Positions 36,538 to 46,139 of a stretch of DNA of 64,000 nt are shown piece by piece. Positions within the stretch are counted from its first letter, which is position 1; the number at the start of each line of letters is the position of its first letter. Source of the DNA: Lampropedia aestuarii (GTDB taxonomy: Bacteria; Pseudomonadota; Gammaproteobacteria; Burkholderiales; Burkholderiaceae_C). The DNA is taken from NCBI RefSeq assembly GCF_004803635.1, contig NZ_SSWX01000018.1:1-64000 (forward strand), given 5' to 3'. The position numbers and the translations under genes are program-made. The notes under the pieces were generated by a model. That model did no database searches. It was given only the letters and a program-made list of their open reading frames with translations, and was not told the DNA's origin.

Positions 36538-37335
36538 ATGCACGCCACGCCATTATTTGCGCAAGCCATGGTCCTCGCTGCGGGCCGCGGCGAGCGCATG
36601 CGCCCGTTGACTGACCACACGCCCAAACCGCTGCTACAAGTGCAAGGCAAAGCCTTGCTGGAGTGGCATTTGCAGGCCTTGGCGCGGGCTGGTTTGTCGC
36701 AGGTAGTCATCAACACCGGTTGGTTGGGCGCCCAGATTCCTGCCGCCTTAGGCCATCACTACACGCTGCCTGCCAGTGCAGCCCATGCCGCAGGCGCCTT
36801 GACGCTGCAGTATTCACGTGAAGACCTGGATTTTGGCGGCGGCATTGAGACGGCAGGCGGCATCAGCCGGGCGCTGCCGCTGCTGTGCGAGAGCTTCTGG
36901 CTGGTCGCAGGCGATGTGTTTGTGCCTGAGTTTGCATTCGACGATGGCGAACGGGCGCGTTTTGCCGCCTCCCATGCGCTGGCCCATTTGTGGCTGGTGC
37001 CCAATCCTGCCCACAACCAGGCTGGTGATTTCACGATTCAAGACGGCCTGGCCTATCCGACAGCAGCCAAAAATCCGGCCTGCGCCAACTCGGCCAGTAG
37101 CGCAAAGCGCCCTGGGCTCAGCTATACCTACAGCACGATTGCGCTGCTCAAACACAGCTTGTTTGCAGCGCCTTGGTGTGATCTTCCACCTGGCAATCCG
37201 ACCGGTCTGCCTGCAGCACTTGGCCCCCTGCTGTTCAAAGCCGCGGCCCTTGGCCGGGTCAGCGCCAGCATCTACACAGGCCCCTGGACCGATGTGGGCA
37301 CCCCCGAACGTTTGGCGGCGCTCAACAGGGTATGA
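36538..37335 (+). CDS. Sugar-phosphate nucleotidyltransferase, MurU-like
   Basis: NTP-transferase of 265 residues. The pyrophosphorylase signature is AMVLAAGRGERMRPLTDHTPKPLLQVQGKALLEWHL; the metal-binding Asp is in FWLVAGDVFVPEF; it ends TGPWTDVGTPERLAALN, typical of MurU (MurNAc-1-phosphate uridylyltransferase) in the peptidoglycan recycling bypass. The partner kinase gene amgK, usually adjacent, is not here. An Ala/Pro/Ser-rich insertion (about 180-195) is unusual. It follows lplT after 20 bases and may be cotranscribed. Confidence 0.85.
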   Translation: MHATPLFAQAMVLAAGRGERMRPLTDHTPKPLLQVQGKALLEWHLQALARAGLSQVVINTGWLGAQIPAALGHHYTLPASAAHAAGALTLQYSREDLDFGGGIETAGGISRALPLLCESFWLVAGDVFVPEFAFDDGERARFAASHALAHLWLVPNPAHNQAGDFTIQDGLAYPTAAKNPACANSASSAKRPGLSYTYSTIALLKHSLFAAPWCDLPPGNPTGLPAALGPLLFKAAALGRVSASIYTGPWTDVGTPERLAALNRV

Positions 37336-37552
37336 ATCCGCGTACAGCCAGGCCATTACTGGCATTTCGTAACTTCTAAAACACCCAAAATGGCTTAAAT
37401 CGCCCTAAATTCGTCACATTCGATTAGTATTACAGGCATACTTTGACTGCAGTACAGCAGACACCATACGCTTTGCGACGCTTGGCTGCTGCTTAATTCA
37501 AATATTTGTTGTCACAATAGACGCCGTCTCCGAAAGAAAAGGCCACTGACCA

Positions 37553-38395
37553 ATGTGGGATCGCATCAAAAAGCTTTGGCAAAAAGAACATTCTGCCCAT
37601 CAGCCACTTTTGCTCCTGTCCGAGGAAGAGCAATACCAGCAGCTGGAGCAAACCAACGACGCACTGCGCCAAGGCCAATACCAAACCGCCGAACGCTTGG
37701 CCCAGCAACTGAGCACCTCCCACATTGAAGACGTGGCCATCAACGGCCAACGTTTTCTGGGCTTGGTGTATTTCCACCAACAGCACTACGCCCAAGCCTG
37801 GCCAATCTTCAAAGAGCTGGCATCGCGCACACAAAGCGTCAGCGATTGGTTCAATGTAGTGACTTCAGCCACTTTGGCAGGCAACCTGCAACAAGGCACG
37901 AATGCGTTTGAGAACGCCATCAAAGCCCATGAAGAAAGCTTGGACACCCCCGGCTTGAGCGTGGCCTCGATGCATTTGTATTTTGCCTGCGCGCTGCGCG
38001 ACCAGTCGGCCTATGAGCAGGCGTTTGAGCATGTGCAAATTCTGCGTGCGCTGTATGAAAAATTGCCACAAACCGATGCGCGCCTGCTGGATTTGCGCAA
38101 CTTCCCCCGCGTCGATGCGGTACTGGATCTGATGGTCGATGTGCTGTCGCAGTCAGGCGATATTCCCGAGGCGCAAGAATGGCTGCTCGAGTTTGGCGGC
38201 AAACTCAAAGGCACGCCACCCGAGCTGATTGATGCGGCAATTGCCCGTTTACTCAGCCTCGCACCACCGAAAAAACCTGAAGCAGAGCCAGAACCCAAGC
38301 AGCCGCTTAAACCGGCCGCCCCCACAACGCCGCGTGACCGCCAGATCCCGCTGCCTATGGAGCTGCGAGAAGACAAAGACCCGCGCCTAGATTAA
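37553..38395 (+). CDS. Tetratricopeptide-like repeat protein, function unknown
   Basis: Cytosolic, all-helical protein of 280 residues. Three or more TPR-like helical pairs are readable between about 30 and 170 (EEQYQQLEQTNDALRQGQYQTAERLAQQL; RFLGLVYFHQQHYAQAWPIFKELASR; HLYFACALRDQSAYEQAFEHVQILRALYEKL). The C-terminal 50 residues are low-complexity Pro/Lys/Glu. No signal peptide. I do not recognise the family. It lies 217 bases after the MurU-like gene and is followed by a hairpin at 38435. Confidence 0.75.
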   Translation: MWDRIKKLWQKEHSAHQPLLLLSEEEQYQQLEQTNDALRQGQYQTAERLAQQLSTSHIEDVAINGQRFLGLVYFHQQHYAQAWPIFKELASRTQSVSDWFNVVTSATLAGNLQQGTNAFENAIKAHEESLDTPGLSVASMHLYFACALRDQSAYEQAFEHVQILRALYEKLPQTDARLLDLRNFPRVDAVLDLMVDVLSQSGDIPEAQEWLLEFGGKLKGTPPELIDAAIARLLSLAPPKKPEAEPEPKQPLKPAAPTTPRDRQIPLPMELREDKDPRLD

Positions 38396-38434
38396 TGCGT
38401 ACCCGCGGTCATCACGCACCGCTCACTGCACCCC

Positions 38435-38458
38435 AAGGCCCTGTTGCAACAGGGCCTT
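38435..38458 (+). terminator. Hairpin, probable terminator of the TPR gene
   Basis: A perfect 24-bp palindrome: AAGGCCCTGTTG followed directly by its reverse complement, able to form a 10-bp stem with a 4-base loop. It lies 40 bases after the stop. There is no strong T-run, so it may act as an RNA-stabilising hairpin instead. Confidence 0.5.
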
Positions 38459-38744
38459 GCCATTGCCAAAGTGCCAACTTGGGCCAGTGCATGGCACACA
38501 CCAAGTGCACACGGTGCATTGCTCCTGCTTCCCACGTGCCAAACTGCCGGGGCTTGCAGTTGAAGGGCGACGGCCTTGCTAGCGGCCTGACTGCCCTCCG
38601 CAATAATGTAATTTTTTGTTGTTTTTGTCAGTTGCGCGTGCTCTTATACGCATTGCCAAGTGCATCCTCCCCAGATTGGGCACAATCAACGCCATCATTG
38701 GTAGCCCTTTGTTTCAAAGCCTGTTCATCCTTTCGGACGCCATC

Positions 38745-38880
38745 GCACAAGGCAACAATGGCGGTTTAAAAGCGCCTGTGTGCCTGTGTGAGTGGCAGCA
38801 GGCGCCTTGCACTGCCTCTTACTTATGCCTTGTGCAAGAATGGAAATATCGTAGACAGGCGCTTGGAGCGCCTGGTGCAA
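38745..38880. repeat. R1 repeat, copy i (degenerate)
   Basis: Shares GGCAGCAGGCGCCTTGCACTGCCTCTTACTTATGCCTTGTGCAAGAATGG and ATCGTAGACAGGCGCT with the right half of the element at 48611-48876, with many changes. The rest of 38459-38917 is a gene-free upstream region. Confidence 0.55.
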
Positions 38881-38917
38881 TGCCTGCGTGTATGTGAACT
38901 TTAAGCAAGGAGTTTTT

Positions 38918-40456
38918 ATGCCCCCTTCCTTCACTGACCAATTGCAAGCCAGCCTGGGTGGTTATTTGCCTTTGATGCTGGGCGCCATCGCCATCTTGTT
39001 AGTTGGTCTGGTACTGGCCTTGCTGCTCAAGGCCGGAATTCGCAAAGCCCTGCTGGCCATCGGGCTGGACCGGCGCCTGAACCAGCAAACCCTCAGCCCG
39101 ATCAGCTACACCAACATTGTGGCCAATATTGGTTTTTGGTTCGTACTTTTGCTGACGCTGTTGGCCATGCTAAGCACACTGCGCTTTGAAGCCTTGTACC
39201 AGCCATTTGCCAGCCTTGCTTCTGAAATCATGCTGTATCTGCCACGCATTTTGCTCGCAGGGATTCTGGCGCTGACAGCCTGGGTACTGGCGGTGGTGCT
39301 CAGGCTGGGCATCAACAAACTCACCGATTCCACGCAGCTCGATGAGAAACTCTCCGAGTCCGCCGGGGTCCAGCCGATTGGTGCCATCCTGGGCGATGTG
39401 GTGTTCTGGCTGGTGCTGCTGCTGTTTCTGCCGGCCATCGTCGCAGCCTTGCGCATTGAAGGGCTGGCTGCGCCTTTGACTGACCTGACACAGCGCATCA
39501 CCGGCAGCCTACCCAATATCTTTGCCGCGGCCGTGATTGGTGTGGCCGGCTGGCTTTTGGCCAAAGTCCTGCATGGCCTGGTCACCAACCTGGCAAGCGC
39601 CGCTGGTGCAGACCGCCTGGGCAGCAGCCTGGGCTTGCCTGCTGATGTACGCATCTCGCGCCTCTTGGGCACCCTGACCTTTATTTTTGTCCTGGTGCCA
39701 AGCACCATTGCGGCCCTGGATGCGCTGGAGATCTCAGCCATCTCTGACCCCGCAGCGGGCATGCTCGCGCAATTCATGGATGCTGTGCCGAATATTTTCG
39801 CGGCCATCCTGATTCTGGCCCTGGCTTGGTATGTCGGAAAATTGGTCAGCAATCTGGTCACGCGTTTGCTGGAGAATCTGGGCTTTGACCATTTGCCTGC
39901 CAGACTGGGCCTGCAGTGCCGCTCAGCCGAGCAAGACGACGAAGACAAACCGCTTTATCCCGCGCTGGATACCGACACCACCACCTCAAACACCACGCAT
40001 GCACCCGCCTACACGCTAAGCCCGTCGGCGTGGCTGGGACGTCTGGCCTGGTTTTTCATCATGCTGTTCGCCTCGATGGAGGCGGCCAACCAGCTCAGTT
40101 TCTACAGCGTACGCGACTTGTTGATGGTCTTCATCGATTTTGGCAGCGACGTGTTGCTGGGCAGCGTGATCTTGCTGGTTGGCTATTGGCTGGCAGATGT
40201 GGTTGCCAAAGCGATTGTGCGCGCCAATCCCAGCAGTGGCCGCGTGCCAGCCCGCATTGTCCGCATCGCCATCATCGCACTGGTGTTGGCAATGGGTCTG
40301 CGGGCCATGGGCATTGCCGATGACATCATCAACCTCGGCTTTGGTTTGGTGCTGGGCGCTGTCGCTGTTGCCGTCGCCTTGGCCTTTGGTCTGGGTGGGC
40401 GCGAAGCGGCCAGCAAGCTGACCCAGCACTGGCTGGACAAATACCTGAAAAAGTAA
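38918..40456 (+). CDS. Mechanosensitive-channel-related membrane protein (conserved TM-helix repeat family)
   Basis: Inner-membrane protein of about 512 residues with around ten hydrophobic segments. Repeated stretches of the type LPNIFAAAVIGVAGWLLAKVLHGLV and VPNIFAAILILALAWYVGKLVSNLV are the Conserved-TM-helix repeat seen in MscS-like/CmpX proteins. VALAFGLGGREAASKLTQHWLDKYLKK at the end resembles the MscS pore-lining helix followed by a truncated beta domain. A hydrophilic Asp/Thr loop separates the halves. The start at 38918 has AAGGAG. Likely in osmotic or envelope-tension response. Confidence 0.82.
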   Translation: MPPSFTDQLQASLGGYLPLMLGAIAILLVGLVLALLLKAGIRKALLAIGLDRRLNQQTLSPISYTNIVANIGFWFVLLLTLLAMLSTLRFEALYQPFASLASEIMLYLPRILLAGILALTAWVLAVVLRLGINKLTDSTQLDEKLSESAGVQPIGAILGDVVFWLVLLLFLPAIVAALRIEGLAAPLTDLTQRITGSLPNIFAAAVIGVAGWLLAKVLHGLVTNLASAAGADRLGSSLGLPADVRISRLLGTLTFIFVLVPSTIAALDALEISAISDPAAGMLAQFMDAVPNIFAAILILALAWYVGKLVSNLVTRLLENLGFDHLPARLGLQCRSAEQDDEDKPLYPALDTDTTTSNTTHAPAYTLSPSAWLGRLAWFFIMLFASMEAANQLSFYSVRDLLMVFIDFGSDVLLGSVILLVGYWLADVVAKAIVRANPSSGRVPARIVRIAIIALVLAMGLRAMGIADDIINLGFGLVLGAVAVAVALAFGLGGREAASKLTQHWLDKYLKK

Positions 40457-40511
40457 TTGCCAGGCCTGCGCCCTGGACGACTGCAGGCGAGCACAGGGCG
40501 CTGGCATTAAA

Positions 40512-41408
40512 GTGCGCCAGCGCGCACAATGGCAGGCATTGGCAGCTTTGGCAGCTTTGGCAGCTTTGGCTGCCTCATTTCACTTTTCGGCCCATACTGT
40601 GAAAATCAGGTCTTACTGGCGGCATGCGCGACAACTCACAGGCCGCACCCGTACTGCGCGCAACAACCTGCTGCTGAGCCTGACGCTCAGCTTTGTCGCC
40701 GGCGCCACCAACGCTGGCGGTTTCCTGGCGGTGGCGCAATACACCTCGCACATGACTGGCATCGTCGCACACATGGCCGATTCGCTGCTGCTGGGCGCCT
40801 ATGACCTGGCATTGGCGGCCTTGGGTGGTTTGCTGGCATTTTTATTGGGGGCCACCTGCACGTCGGTGATGGTCAGTTATGCGCGCAGGCACCGCCTAGA
40901 GAGTGAATACGCCATGCCGCTGATGCTTGAAGCCATGCTGCTGATTGTGTTTGGCGTCATGGGCGCGCAATTGCACAGCGTGCTCTCGCCCTTGTTTGTG
41001 CCTGTCACGGTGCTGTTGCTGTGCTTCATCATGGGGGTGCAAAACGCCGTCGCGACCCAGCTCAGTGGCAGCCCGATTCGCACCACCCACGTGACAGGCA
41101 CGGTCACTGATTTGGGCGTGGAGCTGGGCAAGATGCTGTATTGGAACCGCTCGCAGTTCAGCGACGGGCGCAGCGCCATCAGGGCCAACCAGCGCCAAAT
41201 CATCAGCCTGACGGCCCTGCTGCTGTTCTTTTTCATCGGCGGCGTGACCGGTGCCTGGGCGTTTAACCGCATTGGCTTTGGTTTCACGCTGGCCTTGGCC
41301 GCCTTGCTGATCGTATTGGCGATTGCGCCCTTAGGCTACGACATCCGCGTAGCTTGGCGCTATTGGCTTGGGCAGCATGGCAAAGCCAAATCCAAACCGC
41401 GCCAGTAA
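40512..41408 (+). CDS. YoaK-family DUF1275 membrane protein
   Basis: About 298 residues with six transmembrane segments; the family hallmark LSFVAGATNAGGFLAVAQYTSHMTGIVAHMAD and TTHVTGTVTDLGVELGK are both present. Function of the family is unknown. The start is uncertain: a GTG at 40512 would add a Leu-Ala-Ala repeat encoded by three tandem GGCAGCTTT units (40541-40567); a GTG at 40599 (VKIRSYWRHARQ) is the likely alternative. Neither has a good ribosome binding site. Adjacent genes do not suggest a role. Confidence 0.78.
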   Translation: MRQRAQWQALAALAALAALAASFHFSAHTVKIRSYWRHARQLTGRTRTARNNLLLSLTLSFVAGATNAGGFLAVAQYTSHMTGIVAHMADSLLLGAYDLALAALGGLLAFLLGATCTSVMVSYARRHRLESEYAMPLMLEAMLLIVFGVMGAQLHSVLSPLFVPVTVLLLCFIMGVQNAVATQLSGSPIRTTHVTGTVTDLGVELGKMLYWNRSQFSDGRSAIRANQRQIISLTALLLFFFIGGVTGAWAFNRIGFGFTLALAALLIVLAIAPLGYDIRVAWRYWLGQHGKAKSKPRQ

Positions 41409-41447
41409 TAGCGACCAGCGCACCAGCGCCAACCAGAGCCTGGTCTG

Positions 41448-42743
41448 TTACTGCGCCTGGTCTGGCTGCACTTTGCGCGCCGTCAAATCAAAGCGGAACA
41501 AACGGCAATCAATCGGGCCGTTCCACATCGGCACACGGCGCGACTCTTTAAAGCGCAGCTTGCCGGGCAACTTCATATCGGGCGTGAGCAACCACGCAGT
41601 CCAGCCTGCGTAGTGGCCTTTCCAGTGCGCGGCCAGCTTTTGGAAAAAAGCCGCACCATCGTCACCATCCGAGAATTCACGCGCCGAAAAGCCCATGTCA
41701 CGGCGCTGCTGCATATTGCGCCCGCCCTGACCAGCGGCCTCAATCCGTGTGCCATAGGGCGGGTTAAGCAACATGATGCCAGGCACATCGCTGGGCGGCA
41801 TGCGCTGCAGCGCATCACCGCCACGCAGTTGCACCACCTGCCCAACGCCTGCGCGTTCGGCATTGCGTTTGGCAAAATCGACCATGCGGTGCGCAATATC
41901 GCTGCCGAAAACAGCAGCCGTCGGTGTGCGCTGCTGGGCCCTGGCTTCGGCGCACAGCGCTTGCCAGGCTGCGCGCTCAAAGCCCTGCAATTTTTCAAAC
42001 GCAAAACGCCGCTGCAAGCCCGGCGCAATACCGCAGGCCATTTGCGCAGCTTCCACCACAATCGTGCCGCTGCCGCAGCACGGGTCGTACAAGGGCAGCG
42101 TGCCTTTGGGGTCCCAGCCGCTGGCGGCAATCATCGTCGCGGCCAAGGTTTCTTTCAATGGCGCATCGCCTTTGTCTTCACGCCAGCCGCGCTTGAACAA
42201 GGGCTCACCGCTGGTGTCGAGCGAGATAAAAGCTTGCTCGGCATCCAAATGCAGGTGAATGCGCACATCGGGGTGGTGCGTATCGATGCTGGGGCGGCTG
42301 CCGTTGAGGTTGCGAAAGCGATCAACTACGGCGTCTTTGAGGCGCAAGGCAACAAAGTTCAGGCTTTTGAGCGGGCTATTGTGCGCTGTGACATCAACCT
42401 TGATGGTTTTGTTCACACCAAACCATTGCTCCCAGGCGATGCCAGAGGCCAGCGCATAGACATCGTCTTCGCTTCGGTAGAAATCTTGCCGCAGCGCGAT
42501 CAGTACGCGCTGGGCCATGCGGCTGTGCAGATTCAGGCGCATCACCGCCTCCATCAGGGCATGCCTGGCCACTTGCACGCGCACGCCACCGCGTTGGACC
42601 TCAATGTCCAAATCAGGCGCTGCCAGAATGCTGCGCACCTCGTCGCCCAGCAGCGCTTCGGTCTGCGCCGCACACGGCAAAAACAAGGCCAAGCCAGCTA
42701 ACTCTCGGCTCACAGCAGGGGATGGTGGCATTGATAAACTCAC
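41448..42743 (-). CDS. rlmL: THUMP-domain RNA methyltransferase (RlmL-type, 23S rRNA)
   Basis: Class I SAM-dependent methyltransferase of about 431 residues, corresponding to the RlmL half of E. coli RlmKL. It has an N-terminal ferredoxin-like/THUMP region (about 10-165), a Rossmann methyltransferase domain with DPCCGSGTIVVEAA, and the catalytic N6/N2 motif NPPYGTRI. The RlmK half is absent, as is usual in betaproteobacteria. The GTG start at 42743 overlaps the rpoN stop (GTGA), implying coupling; an ATG four codons later is the alternative. Confidence 0.9.
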   Translation of the reverse strand: MSLSMPPSPAVSRELAGLALFLPCAAQTEALLGDEVRSILAAPDLDIEVQRGGVRVQVARHALMEAVMRLNLHSRMAQRVLIALRQDFYRSEDDVYALASGIAWEQWFGVNKTIKVDVTAHNSPLKSLNFVALRLKDAVVDRFRNLNGSRPSIDTHHPDVRIHLHLDAEQAFISLDTSGEPLFKRGWREDKGDAPLKETLAATMIAASGWDPKGTLPLYDPCCGSGTIVVEAAQMACGIAPGLQRRFAFEKLQGFERAAWQALCAEARAQQRTPTAAVFGSDIAHRMVDFAKRNAERAGVGQVVQLRGGDALQRMPPSDVPGIMLLNPPYGTRIEAAGQGGRNMQQRRDMGFSAREFSDGDDGAAFFQKLAAHWKGHYAGWTAWLLTPDMKLPGKLRFKESRRVPMWNGPIDCRLFRFDLTARKVQPDQAQ

Positions 42744-44314
42744 AAACTCTTTCTTAAATTCGCCGGCGCAATGCGCATGGCTTCACGGTATTTGGCAACG
42801 GTGCGTCTGGCGCACTCGATGCCTTGCTCTTTCAACAGGTCAGACAGCTTGCTGTCTGACAGCGGCTTGAGCGGATTCTCAGCGGCAATCAATTGCTTGA
42901 TCAAGGCCCGCACTGCGGTACTCGAGGTGCTGGTGCCAGAGTCGGTCTCCAGCCCTGAGCCAAAAAAATACTTCAGCTCAAACGTACCATGGGGCGTGTC
43001 CATGTATTTGGCCGTAGTCACACGCGAAATGGTCGACTCGTGCATGCCAAGCTCGTCAGCAATTTCACGCAGCACCAAGGGGCGCATGGCCATCTCACCA
43101 CGAATGAAGAAGTCTTTTTGACGCTCCACAATGGTTTCCGAGACACGCAAGATGGTATCGAAGCGCTGCTGGATATTCTTGATGAACCAGCGTGCCTCTT
43201 GCAAGCGCTGTTGCAATTCTTGGCCACCGTTGCTTTTGCGCATCGCGCTGGCATACACATCATGCACACGCAAACGCGGCATCACATCGGGATTGAGACG
43301 GGTGGTGAACTCGCGGTTGTTGGCGCTGCGCTTGAGCGGGCGCACGATCACATCGGGCACGATGATGTTGCGATCCACATCGGCAAAGCGCCTGCCCGGC
43401 TTAGGCTCCAGACGGGCGATCAGGATCAGCACCGCACGGATTTGATCCGCACTGGCCTGGGTCACTGCACACAATTGCTTGACGTCGCGCCTGGCCAGTA
43501 GCTCCAGCGGCTGCGCGCAGACCTGCATCGCCAAGTCCAGCTGGGCCATGTCACCACTGTAGTCCTCCGAGCGCTGCAAGGCGCGCAATTGCAGTTGCAG
43601 GCATTGCGCCAAATCACGCGCGCCTACGCCCGCCGGCTCCATCGTGTGCAGCAGGTTCAGTGCCATTTGGAAATGGTGCAACAACTCATCAACCTCTGCC
43701 AGACTGCGCGCCAATGGCAGAGCCAAATCTTCTAGAGAGTCTTCTAGGTACCCATCTTCGTTGAGCGACTCGATCAAAAAGTGCAGCGCCGAGCGCTCAA
43801 CTGGCGAAAGAAAAAACTCGCCCGCTTGCGTATGCAGATGGTCGGCCAAGGAAATATGGGCGCTGTTGATATCGGCCGCATCGACCTCTTCCTCGCTGTG
43901 GCCGCTGCCGCGCGCTGGCGCATCACCGCCCCACTCGCCATCATTGGGCGAGAGATCGGCTGAGCCATCGCCCTCCCAGTCACTGGGTCCGGCATCGAAC
44001 TCGGCGGCATCGCCCACATCACTGGCGCTATCGCCATCGCCGCGCTCATCGCTGCTGGCGCTTTGCGCTTCACGCTCTGAGACCCGGTCGCCTGTGGAGA
44101 TTGGGGCATCGGCACGCTCGAGCCCGAAGCTTTCGGCTTCGGCACTCTCGTCTTGCACTTCCAGGAACGGGTTTTCGTCGAGCATTTGCTCGACCTCTTG
44201 CTGCATCTCCAACGTGGAGAGTTGCAGCAGCCGAATCGACTGCTGCAATTGCGGCGTCAAGGCCAGGTTCTGCGAAGTTCGCAGCGACACGCCAAGTTTG
44301 ATGCCCGCTGCCAT
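42740..44314 (-). CDS. rpoN: RNA polymerase sigma-54 factor
   Basis: Alternative sigma factor RpoN, 524 residues. Region I is Gln/Leu-rich (SLRTSQNLALTPQLQQSIRLLQLSTLEMQQEVEQML); region II is acidic and long (about 55-150); the core-binding and helix-turn-helix regions follow (ISRVTTAKYMDTPHGTFELKYFF); the RpoN box near the C-terminus is ARRTVAKYREA. The ATG overlaps the lptB stop by one base (TAATG). A likely target promoter, for glnK-amtB, is at 19901. Follows lptB, a common proteobacterial order. Confidence 0.97.
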   Translation of the reverse strand: MAAGIKLGVSLRTSQNLALTPQLQQSIRLLQLSTLEMQQEVEQMLDENPFLEVQDESAEAESFGLERADAPISTGDRVSEREAQSASSDERGDGDSASDVGDAAEFDAGPSDWEGDGSADLSPNDGEWGGDAPARGSGHSEEEVDAADINSAHISLADHLHTQAGEFFLSPVERSALHFLIESLNEDGYLEDSLEDLALPLARSLAEVDELLHHFQMALNLLHTMEPAGVGARDLAQCLQLQLRALQRSEDYSGDMAQLDLAMQVCAQPLELLARRDVKQLCAVTQASADQIRAVLILIARLEPKPGRRFADVDRNIIVPDVIVRPLKRSANNREFTTRLNPDVMPRLRVHDVYASAMRKSNGGQELQQRLQEARWFIKNIQQRFDTILRVSETIVERQKDFFIRGEMAMRPLVLREIADELGMHESTISRVTTAKYMDTPHGTFELKYFFGSGLETDSGTSTSSTAVRALIKQLIAAENPLKPLSDSKLSDLLKEQGIECARRTVAKYREAMRIAPANLRKSL

Positions 44315-45102
44315 TACATGCGAAAGTTTTCACCCAAATATACGCGGCGCACATCTGGGTTTTCAATGATCTCTTGGGCAGAACCATGCGCCAAGACCGA
44401 GCCTTCGCTGATGATGAACGCGCGATCACAAATACCCAGCGTTTCACGCACGTTGTGGTCGGTAATCAAGACGCCAATGCCACGGTCTTTCAAAAATGCA
44501 ATACTGCGCTGAATCTCCATCACCGCAATCGGATCGACCCCGGCAAACGGCTCATCGAGCAGGATAAAACGGGGCTTGGTCGCCAATGCCCTGGCAATTT
44601 CCACCCGCCTGCGCTCACCGCCAGACAGGGCCAAGGCTGGTGAGTTGCGCAAATGGTCAACACGCAGCTCTTCCAGCAACTGCTCGGTGCGGATGCCAAT
44701 TTCCTTGCGTTGCAGCGGCTTGCCCTGTTCGTCGATCTGCAGCTCCAGCACGGCACGTACATTCTCCTCCACCGTCAGGCGGCGAAAGATCGAGGCCTCT
44801 TGCGGCAAATAGGACAAACCCAAGCGTGAGCGCTTGTGAATCGGCATGTCGGCAATTGATTGTCCATCGATAAAAATACCACCGCCATCGCTGCGCACCA
44901 AGCCCACGATCATATAAAAGGACGTGGTTTTACCTGCGCCATTAGGCCCGAGCAACCCCACCACTTCGCCTTTGTGGATGTCCAACGAGACATCTTTGAC
45001 GACCGTGCGTCCTCCATAGGTTTTCTTCAGGTGTTTGGCTTGCAAACTGGAGGCCTGTTCACGCTGCGCCGCACCTGCGGGAGAGTCGAACAAATTGGAC
45101 AT
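44314..45102 (-). CDS. lptB: LPS export ABC transporter ATP-binding protein
   Basis: ATPase of the LptB2FG LPS extractor, about 262 residues. Walker [11 protein letters not shown]-loop [12 protein letters not shown] signature [16 protein letters not shown], Walker [13 protein letters not shown] and H-loop [10 protein letters not shown] are all complete. The start at 45102 (MSNLFDSP) has a GGGGAAAAG site; an ATG five codons upstream is possible. About 20 residues precede the usual beginning ([11 protein letters not shown]). Works with lptF/lptG at 25613-27858. Confidence 0.96.
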   Translation of the reverse strand: MSNLFDSPAGAAQREQASSLQAKHLKKTYGGRTVVKDVSLDIHKGEVVGLLGPNGAGKTTSFYMIVGLVRSDGGGIFIDGQSIADMPIHKRSRLGLSYLPQEASIFRRLTVEENVRAVLELQIDEQGKPLQRKEIGIRTEQLLEELRVDHLRNSPALALSGGERRRVEIARALATKPRFILLDEPFAGVDPIAVMEIQRSIAFLKDRGIGVLITDHNVRETLGICDRAFIISEGSVLAHGSAQEIIENPDVRRVYLGENFRM

Positions 45103-45132
45103 ACTGCTTTTCCCCATCGCGTCGCTGGCTGT

Positions 45133-45765
45133 TTACTGACTCAACGATGAGCTAGGCTTGAGTTCCACCGCGCCTGCACCACTGGCAGGCGCTGCAGGGC
45201 TGGGCGTATTTTTATTGGTCGTACTGGCACCAATGACTGCGCGCACACGGCCTGAGCCCCCCGCGGAGTCTGTATTGCGAGCCGCCCCATCGACAGTGAA
45301 CATGCCCGTATTGCTGAAATACAGAATCTCGGCGCCATTGATTTCATCATTGAACTGGCCATTGACCAAACGGCGCAGCTGCGCCTGACCTAGCAAGCGC
45401 ACGGTGTTGGCCTTGGTGTCATGCTCAATGCGCTGGGCTTGCGCCTCCATGATTTCCACCGGCGCACCTTTGGGCGTGTCTTTTTGCTGGCTGAAAAACG
45501 CCCGTTTGCCCTCATTGGCAAGGGCCACGCCAAACTGGCTGCCGTCGGGACGCTGCTCGACAGTGAGGGTGTCACCACGCAAAATGATCGTGCCCTTGGT
45601 CACAACCACCGAGCCCGAAAACTCGGTGACTTGCTTCACATCGTCATGGCGCATCGCGTTGGCCTCGATGTTCATCGGCTGGTCACGATCACTCTCGAGG
45701 GCATAAGCGCTGCTGAAAGTGGCAGCAGCGGCGCATAAAGCTATGAGGGAAAATAAATTACGCAT
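45133..45765 (-). CDS. lptA: LPS transport periplasmic protein LptA
   Basis: Periplasmic bridge protein carrying LPS between LptC and LptD; 210 residues. The signal peptide is MRNLFSLIALCAAAATFSSAYA. The OstA beta-jellyroll follows (QPMNIEANAMRHDDVKQVTEFSGSVVVTKGTIILRGDTLTVEQ). The Ala/Ser/Pro-rich C-terminal tail of ~40 residues is longer than in E. coli. lptC and kdsC, which usually lie immediately upstream, are missing; instead there is a terminator and an AT-rich patch. Starts the lptA-lptB-rpoN-rlmL operon. Confidence 0.93.
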   Translation of the reverse strand: MRNLFSLIALCAAAATFSSAYALESDRDQPMNIEANAMRHDDVKQVTEFSGSVVVTKGTIILRGDTLTVEQRPDGSQFGVALANEGKRAFFSQQKDTPKGAPVEIMEAQAQRIEHDTKANTVRLLGQAQLRRLVNGQFNDEINGAEILYFSNTGMFTVDGAARNTDSAGGSGRVRAVIGASTTNKNTPSPAAPASGAGAVELKPSSSLSQ

Positions 45766-45836
45766 AACGGCATGATTCTTGCTGTCGACAATATCCCATT
45801 CTATTATGGGAATATCAGCGGCAGTGCGTTACGCAT

Positions 45837-45864
45837 AAAAAAACCCCCGCTGGGTAGCGGGGGT
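45837..45864 (-). terminator. Rho-independent terminator upstream of lptA
   Basis: On the minus strand: ACCCCCGC, loop TACCCA, GCGGGGGT, then a run of seven T. It ends transcripts arriving from tatD or the AT-rich patch, so lptA must start from its own promoter in the 70 bases between. In that space CCCAT-TCTATT-ATGGG forms a small dyad (45795-45811). Confidence 0.88.
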
Positions 45865-45954
45865 GAGAGGGGATCTTGGATAGTTCTCGCAAATTTTCAA
45901 ACGATTCTTTTAGGAATCTGTCACTCATCAAAAGTTCCATCACAGAGCTATCGA

Positions 45955-46139
45955 TTAGTGGTACCTAGTCTGAACACCATTGTGTACGGATAAAAACCAC
46001 ACACTTTTTTGTCCATATGTACCAGAGTATAACTCAATCCCCTGCAATTGCGCACTCTTGTCTACAAAAAGTTCCATCTTTGTCTTTTTAAGACAATTAA
46101 TTGCTTTTAAGAAGCGATCATTGACAGATACTTGAAAGT
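45955..46139 (-). pseudogene. AT-rich gene remnant behind tatD
   Basis: One minus-strand frame is open from the tatD 3' end to a TAA at 45955-45957. It reads VNFQVSVNDRFLKAINCLKK, then KMELFVDKSAQLQGIELYSG and on to NGVQTRYH. The only ATG (46077) would give a 40-residue product with a weak site. A second frame, ATG at 45940 to TGA at 45815, repeats the word GATGGAACTTTT and begins MELLMSDRFLKESFENLREL, sharing DRFLK with the first; it runs through the terminator. Composition and codon choice are far more AT-rich than the neighbours. Probably fragments of a transferred, partly duplicated gene. Confidence 0.4.

Noticed and set aside
45772-45993. 73-codon plus-strand frame before tatD
   Set aside because: It runs through the inverted terminator and AT-rich patch, has no ribosome binding site and looks like chance.
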